NCBI RefSeq assembly: GCF_001676155.1
Contig: NZ_LZEW01000001.1
Span: 1,302,001-1,366,000 of the forward strand
Direction of reading: 5' to 3'
DNA from: Morganella psychrotolerans
Lineage (GTDB): Bacteria > Pseudomonadota > Gammaproteobacteria > Enterobacterales > Enterobacteriaceae
DNA length: 64,000 nt
Shown: in pieces, positions 1 to 8,652 of the stretch
Layout of the letters: each line of letters begins with the position of its first letter
How positions within the stretch are numbered: position 1 is the stretch's first letter
Translations under genes and position numbers: made by a program
The notes under the pieces: generated by a model
Databases searched by the model: none
What the model was told of the DNA's origin: nothing
What the model saw: the letters and a program-made list of their open reading frames with translations, nothing else

Positions 1-393
1 ATGATCTCTTACTCTACCGGCACATCCGGTCAGGGTGATGATGTTGAGAAAGTCCGCGAAGCGACCCGCATTGCCAAGGAAAAACGTCCTGATCTGTGCA
101 TCGATGGTCCGTTACAGTATGACGCCGCTGTGATGGCTGACGTTGCTAAAACCAAAGCACCAGACTCACCGGTTGCAGGCAGAGCAAACGTCTTCATCTT
201 CCCTGACCTGAACACCGGTAACACCACGTATAAAGCGGTTCAGCGTTCAGCAGACCTGGTGTCTATCGGACCGATGCTGCAAGGCATGCGTAAACCGGTT
301 AATGACCTGTCACGCGGTGCGTTAGTTGATGATATTGCTTATACCATCGCACTGACTGCTATTCAGGCAGCACAGAACGACGCTAAAAAATAA
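1..393 (+). CDS. pta: Phosphate acetyltransferase, C-terminal part (truncated by window edge)
   Basis: This is the last 130 residues of Pta, which interconverts acetyl-CoA and acetyl phosphate in the cytoplasm with AckA. The visible part matches the PTA_PTB catalytic domain: a GTSGQG phosphate-binding stretch near the start, a DGPLQYDAA segment and a C-terminal [10 protein letters not shown]-type segment. The reading frame is open to base 1, so the true start lies upstream. The gene is followed at once by a strong hairpin terminator. The location beside yfcD and yfcH matches the ackA-pta neighbourhood in enterobacteria. Identity is recalled from family knowledge and is secure. Confidence 0.93.
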   Translation: MISYSTGTSGQGDDVEKVREATRIAKEKRPDLCIDGPLQYDAAVMADVAKTKAPDSPVAGRANVFIFPDLNTGNTTYKAVQRSADLVSIGPMLQGMRKPVNDLSRGALVDDIAYTIALTAIQAAQNDAKK

Positions 394-410
394 GTTTTAG
401 TCGCTACTGA

Positions 411-447
411 AAATCCCGGCCGGAGAAATCCGGCCGGGATTTTTTTA
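411..447. terminator. Bidirectional rho-independent terminator
   Basis: A GC-rich stem (atcccggccgg paired with ccggccgggat, loop agaaat) is followed by a T tract on the plus strand and by TTTT on the minus strand. It lies between the convergent ends of pta and the DAHP synthase gene, so it probably stops both transcripts. Confidence 0.88.
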
Positions 448-479
448 TCTGTCATATTTAATTATGACTTATACAGCCA

Positions 480-1697
480 TCAGAACTGACCTGTCAGCCC
501 GGCAATCTCTGCCGACTGAGAACGGTTCAGTCTCGGGTCACACAGTGATTCATACCGCCCGCCGACATCATCATCGGCAATCCGCTGCAAGCCGCCTGTA
601 CACTCTGTCACATCGCGCCCTGTCATTTCCAGATGCAGACCGCCCGGATGCACGCCCTGCCCGCGTAAAATCTGCATAAAGAGACGAACCTCTTCACACA
701 CAGTAGCAAAATCACGGGTTTTCAGACCGGACATTGTACTGCGGGTGTTGCCGTGCATCGGATCTGTCAGCCAGATAACCGGACTTTTCAGTTTTGCCAC
801 CGCCTGTAATAACAGAGGTAGTTTTTCCCGGATATGTGCCACACCCAGCCTGACAATCAGCATAATTTTGCCGGGTTTATTCTGCGGATTAAGCCGTTGT
901 AATAATGCGCCCAGCTTTTCCGCCGTCATCGACGGTCCGCATTTTATACCCACAGGGTTCGCTATTCCCCGCAGATATTCCACATGCGCCTCAGATGGCC
1001 CGCTGGTGCGATCCCCCAGCCAGACAGTATGCGCCGCGCCGTTATACCATAACTTATCCGCCTGATTCAGACGGGTCAGTGCGCTGTCATAAGGCAATAG
1101 CAGTGCCTCATGACTGACATAGAACGGATCAAATACCGTATCTGATCTGCCTGGCTGACGGAGACTGTTATTATGCAGAGCATTCAGAGTGACCGCCGCA
1201 CGGTGGTAAGCACCCAGCATCCTTTGCGGATCAGGTATCCGCTGTGCCACAGAAAATTCGTGGCCATTAATAATATCCCCGCGATAGCTCGGCAGTGAAA
1301 TACCATTGCGCGCCTCATCCGGACTGCTGCGTGGTTTGGCGTACTGACCGGCAATACGCCCGATTTTCAATACCGGCTGCGATAATCCGCCGCACAAAAG
1401 CGTGGTCATTTGTGATACCGTGTCAGTCCAGTCATTGAGTACATCCTCACGGCATTGCGAAAATGCTTCGGCGCAGTCCCCGCATTGCAGAATAAACCCC
1501 TGACCATCACTGACCTGCTTTAATGCCAGGGTCAGTGATTGTATCTCAGAGACAGATACCAGCGGTGGTGCTGCCTGTAGCTGTTGCTGAACATACCGGA
1601 CTGACTCCGGCTCCGGATAATCCGGCTGCTGCTGAGCCGGAAATTGCATCCATGAGGAAGGCGTCCATTCCTGCAGCCCGTCCTGTTTTTTTATCAC
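480..1697 (-). CDS. Class II (plant/PhzC-type) 3-deoxy-7-phosphoheptulonate synthase
   Basis: About 405 residues, resembling class II DAHP synthases, which condense phosphoenolpyruvate and erythrose 4-phosphate in the first step of the shikimate pathway. Recognisable pieces are the N-terminal EWTPSSW motif, the QCGDCAE segment, the GRIAGQYAKPRSSP metal/substrate region, and WLTDPMHGNT near the C terminus. The frame is open further upstream, but a GTG at 1697 has a CAGGAG site seven bases before it and gives the family's usual N terminus. It is the last gene of a four-gene minus-strand operon with a cupin, a BacA-like prephenate decarboxylase and an RraA-like protein. Class II enzymes in such clusters commonly supply extra shikimate flux (inference). 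Housekeeping enterobacterial AroF/G/H are class I, so this copy is accessory. Confidence 0.88.
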   Translation of the reverse strand: MIKKQDGLQEWTPSSWMQFPAQQQPDYPEPESVRYVQQQLQAAPPLVSVSEIQSLTLALKQVSDGQGFILQCGDCAEAFSQCREDVLNDWTDTVSQMTTLLCGGLSQPVLKIGRIAGQYAKPRSSPDEARNGISLPSYRGDIINGHEFSVAQRIPDPQRMLGAYHRAAVTLNALHNNSLRQPGRSDTVFDPFYVSHEALLLPYDSALTRLNQADKLWYNGAAHTVWLGDRTSGPSEAHVEYLRGIANPVGIKCGPSMTAEKLGALLQRLNPQNKPGKIMLIVRLGVAHIREKLPLLLQAVAKLKSPVIWLTDPMHGNTRSTMSGLKTRDFATVCEEVRLFMQILRGQGVHPGGLHLEMTGRDVTECTGGLQRIADDDVGGRYESLCDPRLNRSQSAEIAGLTGQF

Positions 1698-1716
1698 CTG
1701 ACAACTCCTGAAATAG

Positions 1717-2115
1717 TTATGTACGATCTTGTGATGTGGCCAGGTAAGTTTCAAATTTACCTGTCTGACGCGCGACATAATCCTCACGCACCGGGGTATA
1801 CACATCGATCACTTCAGAGGCTTCAAGTACCTCGGCTTCATGCGTTGCCCATGAAGGAACAAGACCTGAATCACCGGCATGCAGGATCAGGGTTTCGCCA
1901 TCAACAACCAGGCGCAGCGAACCCGATAAAACAGTCGTCAGCGTTTCATGTTCATGCCGGTGTTCCGGAATAATCGCGCCGGTTTTAAAAGTCCAGAACG
2001 TCACGGTGAACGCCGTACCATGAATAAACTTAGCCAGCGCTTTACTCTCTTCCCCCTCTTTGCGGGTTAAGTCCATATCATACGAAATCAGTTCATTTCC
2101 CGGTATTAAGCCCAT
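1717..2115 (-). CDS. Small single-domain cupin protein, possible BacB-like isomerase
   Basis: 132 residues forming one cupin barrel. Motif 1 is visible as a glycine followed by HRHEHE and a downstream SG (residues about 48-67). Motif 2 is the GDSGLVPSWATHE stretch (about 80-95). The His/Glu set suggests a bound metal ion. It lies directly after a BacA-like gene and before the class II DAHP synthase. In bacilysin synthesis BacB, a double cupin, isomerises the product of BacA. This protein is half that size, so equivalence is only an inference from context. A sugar-binding or dioxygenase role is also possible. A clear GGAG-type site precedes the ATG. Confidence 0.72.
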   Translation of the reverse strand: MGLIPGNELISYDMDLTRKEGEESKALAKFIHGTAFTVTFWTFKTGAIIPEHRHEHETLTTVLSGSLRLVVDGETLILHAGDSGLVPSWATHEAEVLEASEVIDVYTPVREDYVARQTGKFETYLATSQDRT

Positions 2116-2176
2116 AATGTGCTCCTGCTGAAGTAGTAAATTAAATTCAATAAAATGAAATTAAATAAAAGAAATG

Positions 2177-2701
2177 CTATTTAGGGGCATGAATAGAAAA
2201 GCCCATCGGAACCGGTCCGAAATCATGCAAAATATGCAGATGGTATTTTTGTGCCGTACTGAGTGTGGTAATACAGGCATCAATAACACCATGCGCACAT
2301 TGCACACCGGCCTCACTGTTTGAGGTAAACAGTGACTTTCTGACATCTTTATTCAACAGCGGTAATTCATTAAACAGATCCTGCGGAGCCGGATGAGAAC
2401 CGACATGGCGGATATCGTTATAATCAGTGTGACGGCTGGCAAGTAACATATTATGTGTATCCAGCACAAAGCAGGCCTTTAATTCCAGTGATAACAGATT
2501 CTGAAAAACAATATTATGTAAATCCGGATAAACAATGCAGCCAAGCAATACGCCGTCGTTATCACACTTTACCGCTTCAACGGCTTTTTCCAGTGTCTGA
2601 TATAATTTCACATTGCCTTTTATATTATTTTCACTTAACCAGTAATGCGCTGCTTTCTCACAATTCGTTCCGTTAGGACCGAGTGTATGAATGGTTAACA
2701 C
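2177..2701 (-). CDS. BacA-type prephenate decarboxylase (prephenate dehydratase-like fold)
   Basis: 174 residues. The N terminus carries a TLGPNGTNCEKAA stretch, the hallmark of the prephenate dehydratase fold, but the protein is far shorter than PheA and lacks an ACT domain. A GSHPAPQDL segment and the closing GPVPMGFSI segment resemble BacA and its relatives, which decarboxylate prephenate without aromatisation to give dihydro-hydroxyphenylpyruvates. Such enzymes start the routes to bacilysin and to dihydrophenylalanine in Photorhabdus (established knowledge). Sitting in an operon with a class II DAHP synthase supports a prephenate-consuming specialised pathway. The alternative is a stand-alone prephenate dehydratase-like binding protein. 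Assignment is from recalled sequence features only. Confidence 0.72.
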   Translation of the reverse strand: MLTIHTLGPNGTNCEKAAHYWLSENNIKGNVKLYQTLEKAVEAVKCDNDGVLLGCIVYPDLHNIVFQNLLSLELKACFVLDTHNMLLASRHTDYNDIRHVGSHPAPQDLFNELPLLNKDVRKSLFTSNSEAGVQCAHGVIDACITTLSTAQKYHLHILHDFGPVPMGFSIHAPK

Positions 2702-2722
2702 GATAAATACTCCTTCAGATAA

Positions 2723-3418
2723 TTATATTCTTCCGGTTTTACTGATTAAATCAGGAAGCCGTTCGCCATGCTGTATTTTCAGTAACATGTCATTTTCAAT
2801 ATCGGTAATTTCAAGTGCTTTATTTAACACCGGATCAATAAATTCATAAGGAACAATAACCACCCCGTTAATATCTGCGACAATTAAATCACCGGTATGA
2901 ACAGTTGTTTGTTCTATCTGGCATGAACCACCTGTCTCAGATATATAATAAGCGCCCTGGGTATCTGTCGGTGTTAAATTTGTGGCGATGACAGGAATGG
3001 TGAGCGCATTAAGATCCTGCCCGTCCCTGACCGCCCCGCCTAATATCACACCTTCAAATCCAAGTTTTTCGAAATAGGTACAGCTCATGCCGCCTGCTAA
3101 TGCCGCATCACGAATGCACTCTCCGCTGCCCGCGACATACACCATATTCTTTGCGTCATATAATTCCGGCACCAGAAAATCACGCACCTGCTCCCAGGTC
3201 GATTCTGACGGAGCCAGAATACTGCTTCCTTTACGGACAATTTTCCATTGAACGGTATAAGCTTGTGCCGCCATATAATAATCACGGCAATTAAATGATG
3301 TTAATTTATAACTTAATGTACTGCCGGTTTTAAATCCATCCATGATATCAACAAGGGTGGATGTACTTATTTTAAGTTCTCTGATCGTATTTAATTTAGC
3401 AATATCAATTTTTTGCAT
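2723..3418 (-). CDS. RraA-like protein (HMG/CHA aldolase / oxaloacetate decarboxylase superfamily)
   Basis: 231 residues of the RraA/MenG-like fold. The GFEGVILGGAVRDGQDL segment matches the metal and substrate loop of the 4-hydroxy-4-methyl-2-oxoglutarate aldolase family, and GDLIVADINGVVIVP is the second signature. Family members cleave 2-keto acids or, in E. coli RraA, inhibit RNase E. The surroundings point to a catalytic lyase acting on a 2-oxo acid (inference). It is the first gene of the four-gene minus-strand operon, 21 bases upstream of the BacA-like gene. The start has a strong GGAGG five to seven bases upstream. That site can be hidden in a leader hairpin, described separately. Confidence 0.78.
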   Translation of the reverse strand: MQKIDIAKLNTIRELKISTSTLVDIMDGFKTGSTLSYKLTSFNCRDYYMAAQAYTVQWKIVRKGSSILAPSESTWEQVRDFLVPELYDAKNMVYVAGSGECIRDAALAGGMSCTYFEKLGFEGVILGGAVRDGQDLNALTIPVIATNLTPTDTQGAYYISETGGSCQIEQTTVHTGDLIVADINGVVIVPYEFIDPVLNKALEITDIENDMLLKIQHGERLPDLISKTGRI

Positions 3419-3423
3419 TTCTT

Positions 3424-3459
3424 ACCTCCGACACAAAGTCTACTTAGTCAGACGGAGGT
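3424..3459 (-). promoter_or_regulatory. Leader hairpin masking the Shine-Dalgarno of the RraA-like gene
   Basis: On the minus strand the Shine-Dalgarno CGGAGGT (3430-3424) is perfectly complementary to ACCTCCG 22 bases upstream (3459-3453). A second short pairing (GTCT with AGAC) lies inside the loop. Folding would bury the ribosome binding site of the first gene of the prephenate cluster. The pairing is seen directly; a regulatory role is inference. Confidence 0.55.
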
Positions 3460-3535
3460 TGTAATTGTTATTAATTGTCACGACATACTTAAAACTTAAT
3501 TAATTTAGCAATAAATAAACAAAAGTGTTTTAACT

Positions 3536-3562
3536 AAAAAAAACCTCCTTACGGAGGTTTTT
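3536..3562. terminator. Rho-independent terminator between the M48 gene and the prephenate cluster
   Basis: AAACCTCC pairs with GGAGGTTT around a TTAC loop, with a run of eight A on one side that reads as a T tract on the minus strand. It would end the M48 peptidase transcript and insulate the following four-gene operon. Confidence 0.8.
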
Positions 3563-3590
3563 AATATAAAAATATTTTTCTAATATATAA

Positions 3591-5669
3591 TTATCTATGT
3601 AACTCATGCCGCGCATGGGCTGTTTGTAACTGTCCGTGGATGAGCTCAGAGAGTTCCTGTAACGATAACGTTTTTCCCTCCCAGAGCCGGACGCCCCCCA
3701 TCATGATCAGCAACTTCTGTTTTTTCGCATCAAATTTAAAGAAGCGATTTTTCCCTGCCATAGCAGGTGCCGGTGCGCCATCAGCCACATGCAGTGTGAC
3801 GGTCACCATTCCTGATGTTTCACTGAGATCATAATCAACGATGTAGTGCAGCGGATACGCTTGTGCCAGGTTGTCACTGACAAGTTGCCCGTGACGAAAG
3901 GAAAACAGCGGTGTTTTGCCCCGGTTGCGGTACATAAAAGCCACGCCCCAGAACAATAACAACAGCCAGCCGGCATAAACCGCAGGGGAGTCAAGCAGGT
4001 TGCTGATCCCCATGTTCACCGCTGCTATCCCCATTCCTGCCGCGGTCAGCGCCCCGAGGATAAACATTGTCCGGAAGGTTTTACGCCGCTCGCCGAGCAC
4101 GACTTCATCAGCGGCAGTTGACTCATTCAGCAGCGTTTCCAGAACTTCAGTGCGTTGCGTATTATGCTCCGTTGCCTCATTTGACAGCGACGCGGTCAGC
4201 ATCATGGAAATCGCTTTGGCATCCGTAAAGAGATCAGAAATATTCTCATAATCCTGCGCCTGCACTTCACGGGAGGCCGCCGCCAGCAGTTCAGTATCAA
4301 TCTCCTGAGACAGCGCTTCAATGCGGGCACGGGTCTGCGGGTGAGTATCGCTCGGGTGAGTCGTTGCGTCATCCAGAAAGGCCTCAGCCGCCGGAACGCC
4401 GCGCTCACGCAGGCGGTTCATTACAACCGGCAGCAGGTCATCAGTCTGTAATGTACCGTCATATAACTCAGCCAGTGTTTCATAAATAACCTCGCTGACC
4501 GCCGAAATACGCAGCAATGAGCCGGATACCGCCGCCGGTGAGCTGACAGCAGCCCCCGCTTTGTCTGCTTCCAGCTCACGGATACGGCTCCAGTGGCTGA
4601 CAGCAAAATCAAATTGCTCCAGGAAAAACAGCCCCAGATACACTGACGGGCTCATAATCACCTGACTGTATACATCCTGCACCTCATCAGCCACCAGAGA
4701 AATACTCTGACTCATCCCCGCGTAAATCGGCGCAAAGTTCAGGCTGTATGTGGTATCTTCCCCGGTGAAATGCCCCAGTTCATGACCAATAACCGCCGTT
4801 GCTTCTTCCCGGTTAAGCAGCGCGGAATAGAGCAGCGGAAAATACAGGGTTTTTCCTTCAATCTGCTGCGCGTCATTCAGGCAGATAGCATGTGATGTCA
4901 CGTAAAAACATTCAGTCATACCCACAATGATATGATCCGGTGACGCCGTACCGACCTTCCCGGCTGTTTCATCCACCCACTGCCAAAGACCCGGTGCTTC
5001 ATCACGGCTGACAGCATGCCCGATAACAGAAGATGGCTCACTGCGGAACATGGCAAAGCTTTTACGCAGCTTGAACAACCCTTTGATGATGTAACTTGCG
5101 ATAAGCAAAATACTGATCAGGATAAAGATCATCATCTTCACCCCGCCACCGCTCATCTCAAAATTACCGGCAAACCACATGCCCTCATAAACCAGCGCAC
5201 AAAGAATACTCAGACCGATCAGCGTCATCTGCCCGGTCAGAATAAACGGTAACTGTTTGCGGCAACGGGCAAAAACAATTAATAATTCATCGCGGGAGCG
5301 CCGGGCTCTGCGCCCGCTGCTGATACACAGATAAATCGCCATCCCGCCGAATATCAGAGAGAGAACACCTGTTATCATGGTTGCTTTACTGACGTCGACA
5401 CGCGCCACTATCAGCATAATTTCGCTGCTGTATTTATTCAGCTCGCGATTCAGCATTCCTAATTGTTCACCGGCAGACGCCGTTTCGCCGTCCTCAAATG
5501 TTATCTGTGTATCCGGATCGTCGGCAATCAGACGTTGCAGGTCTTCTTTCTCTTCCAGCACATATTGATATGCCTGGTATTCCTCACTCATCCGCCAATA
5601 TTGGAATGCACCGTACGCCGTAAGCACCAGAGGTAATAACAACAACCAGCTTAATAATTTATTTTTCAT
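3591..5669 (-). CDS. Membrane-bound M48-family zinc metallopeptidase
   Basis: About 692 residues. The zinc motif HELGH lies near residues 296-300. A downstream ELEADKAGA stretch (about 345) supplies the third zinc ligand typical of M48 enzymes. Four hydrophobic segments precede the protease domain (about residues 1-25, 85-105, 125-150 and 160-185) and two more follow it, around 555-575 and 585-600, so this is an inner-membrane enzyme. The C-terminal 80 residues form a soluble domain of unknown role. The frame opens at 5699, but the ATG at 5669 follows a GAGAG site and directly begins the first membrane helix. Function is probably membrane-protein quality control by analogy with HtpX (inference). 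It has its own promoter region and terminator. Confidence 0.85.
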   Translation of the reverse strand: MKNKLLSWLLLLPLVLTAYGAFQYWRMSEEYQAYQYVLEEKEDLQRLIADDPDTQITFEDGETASAGEQLGMLNRELNKYSSEIMLIVARVDVSKATMITGVLSLIFGGMAIYLCISSGRRARRSRDELLIVFARCRKQLPFILTGQMTLIGLSILCALVYEGMWFAGNFEMSGGGVKMMIFILISILLIASYIIKGLFKLRKSFAMFRSEPSSVIGHAVSRDEAPGLWQWVDETAGKVGTASPDHIIVGMTECFYVTSHAICLNDAQQIEGKTLYFPLLYSALLNREEATAVIGHELGHFTGEDTTYSLNFAPIYAGMSQSISLVADEVQDVYSQVIMSPSVYLGLFFLEQFDFAVSHWSRIRELEADKAGAAVSSPAAVSGSLLRISAVSEVIYETLAELYDGTLQTDDLLPVVMNRLRERGVPAAEAFLDDATTHPSDTHPQTRARIEALSQEIDTELLAAASREVQAQDYENISDLFTDAKAISMMLTASLSNEATEHNTQRTEVLETLLNESTAADEVVLGERRKTFRTMFILGALTAAGMGIAAVNMGISNLLDSPAVYAGWLLLLFWGVAFMYRNRGKTPLFSFRHGQLVSDNLAQAYPLHYIVDYDLSETSGMVTVTLHVADGAPAPAMAGKNRFFKFDAKKQKLLIMMGGVRLWEGKTLSLQELSELIHGQLQTAHARHELHR

Positions 5670-6066
5670 GTTACTCTCGTTTACGTTATATCCCGTCATG
5701 GAACGAACATTAATTATGAGATAATTCTTATCGTCTGTTACATTATATTTTCAGCTACCGATAATATTTTCCGCAGATGAATAAAATAGCAGAAGAAACT
5801 ACTTAGCAACCATCAATACACAGGTATTACAATTAATTTATATTCAGTCAAGCGCTAATCCTGATGCCAGACAAATAACGCGATTAGTAAGTAAAACACA
5901 TAATGTGTTGATATATTTTTTTGATGATATTCAGCGCGGCATTCTACAGGAAAAAAACAAAAGTCAGAAATGGAAAACATATAATTTATATTAATGAGAT
6001 TTTTTTTCATTCTGTTTCCGGATATATAAACTGGCGACATTTTGTTTTAATCATTTTAAATATAAA
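5670..6066. other. AT-rich intergenic region without a supported gene
   Basis: About 400 bases between the divergently read upstream side of the M48 gene and the end of yfcD. Short reading frames exist but none has a convincing ribosome site or recognisable product. It presumably contains the M48 promoter. Confidence 0.5.
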
Positions 6067-6093
6067 AAAGCCTGCATATTGCAGGCTTATCCA
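6067..6093 (-). terminator. Rho-independent terminator of yfcD
   Basis: AAGCCTGCA and TGCAGGCTT form a stem that on the minus strand is followed by TTTTTT. It lies just after the yfcD stop codon. Confidence 0.8.
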
Positions 6094-6107
6094 ACTTTTA
6101 TTCTTTT

Positions 6108-6740
6108 TTATTCGTTTTCACTGCTCATTTCAGCAGCAGGCGTTTCCACCGGTATTTCCGGTACAACGTCCCGGGTGGCTTCCGGCTCAGGTGTAACCGG
6201 TTTTACCCGATCACCGGCAATATAGCTCACCTGATTGTTACGGGTCAGCCAGAGCGACAGCGCTTTCAGTGAATCGGGTGTGAATTCATCACACCGGGCG
6301 GTGATTTCAGCCGGTGTCAGCCAGATAACCTGAGCGACTTCACACTCCTGCAACGCAAACGGCCCGTGAGTCACACAACTGAATAATCCGCCCCAGACAC
6401 GGCAAACCGGCTCTTCGTAATAAAATACACCGTGCTCTGCAAACGGAACACCGGCAATGCCCAGTTCCTCTTCTGCTTCGCGGCGGGCTGAATCCAGCAT
6501 ATTTTCACCCTGCTGAACCACGCCGCCTGCGGTGGCATCCAGCAATCCGGGATAAAAATCTTTACTCTGCGTCCGGCGCTGAACCAGAATTTTGCCCATG
6601 CCATCATGCACAACAATGTAGGTTGCCCGGTGACGCAGATTTTCTGCCCGCATCTGATCGCGGGTTGACTGGCCGATGACATCATTGTTTTCATCAACCA
6701 CATCCACCCACTCAATATCGCTATTACCGACTTGTCCCAT
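6108..6740 (-). CDS. yfcD: NUDIX hydrolase YfcD with a C-terminal acidic tail
   Basis: 210 residues. The Nudix box is complete: GG followed by a glutamate and the REAEEELGI core at about residues 72-94. These residues bind the divalent metal that cleaves nucleoside diphosphate-X bonds. An N-terminal [14 protein letters not shown] strand is typical of the YfcD/IPP-isomerase-like branch. The E. coli protein is about 180 residues. Here roughly 30 extra residues rich in Pro and Glu follow the domain, predicted to be disordered. The substrate of YfcD is not known to me. Its position next to yfcH and pta matches the conserved order. Confidence 0.87.
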   Translation of the reverse strand: MGQVGNSDIEWVDVVDENNDVIGQSTRDQMRAENLRHRATYIVVHDGMGKILVQRRTQSKDFYPGLLDATAGGVVQQGENMLDSARREAEEELGIAGVPFAEHGVFYYEEPVCRVWGGLFSCVTHGPFALQECEVAQVIWLTPAEITARCDEFTPDSLKALSLWLTRNNQVSYIAGDRVKPVTPEPEATRDVVPEIPVETPAAEMSSENE

Positions 6741-6843
6741 CCCCTAACCTTATCTTTTTTTATCAGCAATATGTGATTGTCACAGCCGCTGCTTCTGTTT
6801 TATCAGTGACATGCCCTGACTGATGTATTATCGGCGCTAATCT

Positions 6844-6906
6844 TATACCCTTATTCATTCAAACTGCAGGTTTGTTGGCTGCATCCTGAATGACGTTGGG
6901 TTTATA
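6844..6906. repeat. Short (internally deleted) ERIC-type repeat
   Basis: A 63-bp imperfect palindrome that begins TATACCC and ends GGGTTTATA, with the inner TTCATTCAAACTGCAGG, GTTGGCTGC and TGAATGACG blocks. The same unit recurs at 21627, 22125 and, with its full central part, at 26937. It matches the ends of enterobacterial ERIC elements. Confidence 0.75.
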
Positions 6907-7105
6907 CTGCATTTGTATACCAAACAGGTAATGATAGTGTGCCATTATGGTCATTGCAGCAGTATATCAAGAATTGATAGCGGTTCTATGATTGATTTAA
7001 CCGCAAACGTAATTCCGGAGTCTTATACTCTTATTCCTCCCCGATCACATATCCCGCCCGCAATTGCTGCTATAGTCTGAGGAGACCCGGGCATAAGGAG
7101 TGACT

Positions 7106-8017
7106 ATGCGTATCCTGATAACAGGTGGTACAGGACTTATAGGTACACCGCTGGTACAGGCGCTTATCGCCCGTAAACATCACGTGGTGGTGCTCAGCCG
7201 TTCTCCACAGAAAGTCTATTCCCGTTTTTGTTCTGCTGCACAGCACCTAAACTCTCTTGCCGGATTAACGCATCTTAATGATATTGATGCTGTTATTAAT
7301 CTTGCCGGTGAACCTATAGCGGATAAACGCTGGAGCAAAGAACAGAAAGAACGGCTGTGCGAGAGTCGCTGGAAGATAACAGAGCAACTCACCACGCTGA
7401 TTAATGCCAGTGATACGCCGCCTGCGGTGTTTCTTTCAGGCTCAGCTGTCGGTTGGTACGGCGATCAGGGACAGGCGGTGGTGACGGAAGCGGAAGAGCC
7501 GCATCCGGAATTTACCCATACACTCTGCGCCCGCTGGGAAGCCCTGGCGCTCTGGGCGCAAAGTGATAAAACCCGCGTTTGTCTGATGCGCACCGGTATT
7601 GTGCTCTCTCCCGAAGGCGGTGCGCTGGCAAAAATGCTGCCGCTATACCGTGCAGGTCTTGGTGGACCTGTGGGTAACGGACGTCAATATATGCCGTGGA
7701 TCCACATCAGTGATATGGTCAGCGCCATCCTGTTCCTGCTGGATAATGATGCGATGAGCGGCACCTTTAATATGACTGCGCCATATCCGTGCCACAATGA
7801 ACAGTTTTCCGCCGTACTGGCGCAGGTTCTTCACCGCCCGCACCTGCTGCGGGTGCCTGCGTTTGTGATTAAAGCCATATTGGGTGAGGCCGCCGTGCTG
7901 GTTCTGGGCGGACAAAATGCCCTGCCTGAGCGGCTGGAAACGGCAGGATTTACCTGTCAGTTTATTAATCTCGAAGATGCACTGCGGGATTTACTTGAAC
8001 GCCCGGCTGACGGCTGA
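7106..8017 (+). CDS. yfcH: NAD(P)-binding epimerase-like protein YfcH (TIGR01777 family)
   Basis: 303 residues. The N-terminal Rossmann motif GGTGLIG (residues 7-13) binds the nucleotide. The family-typical segments SGSAVGWYG and RTGIVLS follow, then PWIHISD. The ATG at 7106 has AAGGAG five bases upstream and is preferred to the in-frame GTG at 7100. It belongs to the extended short-chain dehydrogenase superfamily, related to SulA of plants and cyanobacteria, but has no established substrate. It is transcribed alone on the plus strand and converges on ubiX. Confidence 0.9.
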   Translation: MRILITGGTGLIGTPLVQALIARKHHVVVLSRSPQKVYSRFCSAAQHLNSLAGLTHLNDIDAVINLAGEPIADKRWSKEQKERLCESRWKITEQLTTLINASDTPPAVFLSGSAVGWYGDQGQAVVTEAEEPHPEFTHTLCARWEALALWAQSDKTRVCLMRTGIVLSPEGGALAKMLPLYRAGLGGPVGNGRQYMPWIHISDMVSAILFLLDNDAMSGTFNMTAPYPCHNEQFSAVLAQVLHRPHLLRVPAFVIKAILGEAAVLVLGGQNALPERLETAGFTCQFINLEDALRDLLERPADG

Positions 8018-8038
8018 CAGCCGGGGTAATCTGACGAT

Positions 8039-8629
8039 TTACAGTGTGCCACGCGGGGGTTTTGCCCCGCTCCAGCGGGTGAATAAGTCCTGTGGCAAGT
8101 CAATATCAAACTGATCAAGTACGCGGTTGACAGTCTGGTCGATAATATCCTGAACCGTCTGTGGCTGGTGATAAAACGCCGGCATCGGCGGCATAATGAC
8201 CGCGCCCATTTCAGCCGCCTGCGTCAATAACCGCAGATGCCCGAGATGCAACGGCGTCTCCCGTACACACAGCACCAGTTTGCGCCCCTCTTTGAGCACC
8301 ACATCCGCCGCACGGGTCACCAGGGTGTCCGTGTAACTGTGCACAATGCCTGATAAGGTTTTCACCGAGCACGGCAAAATCACCATACCTTTAGTTCTGA
8401 CCGAGCCGGATGAAATACTTGCGGCAATATCACGCTCATCATGTACCACATCAGCCAGCGCCTGCACATCACGCAGGCTGTATGTGGTTTCCAGCGCCAG
8501 TGTCTGCCGCGCCGCCTGACTGATAATCAGGTGTGTTTCAATGTCCGGTACATCCTGCAGGATCTGCAATAAACGCACGCCATAGACAGCACCACTTGCG
8601 CCCGTCAGTCCCACAATCAGTTTTTTCAT
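8039..8629 (-). CDS. ubiX: Flavin prenyltransferase UbiX
   Basis: 196 residues. UbiX joins dimethylallyl phosphate to FMN to make the prenylated flavin used by UbiD-type decarboxylases in ubiquinone synthesis. The N-terminal GLTGASGAVYGVRLL stretch is the flavin-binding signature. Downstream are SSGSVRTKGMVI and the KLVLCVRETPLH motif that contacts the phosphate. The ATG at 8629 follows an AGGTGAT site and starts MKKLIVGL; an upstream in-frame ATG is less likely. It ends the purF-side minus-strand gene group, 23 bases after purF, as in E. coli. Confidence 0.95.
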   Translation of the reverse strand: MKKLIVGLTGASGAVYGVRLLQILQDVPDIETHLIISQAARQTLALETTYSLRDVQALADVVHDERDIAASISSGSVRTKGMVILPCSVKTLSGIVHSYTDTLVTRAADVVLKEGRKLVLCVRETPLHLGHLRLLTQAAEMGAVIMPPMPAFYHQPQTVQDIIDQTVNRVLDQFDIDLPQDLFTRWSGAKPPRGTL

Positions 8630-8652
8630 CACATCACCTGCCAAAAAAGAGA

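Noticed and set aside
2161-2346. Minus-strand frame of 61 codons overlapping the BacA-like gene
   Set aside because: Shadow of the real gene in another frame; no ribosome site or recognisable protein.
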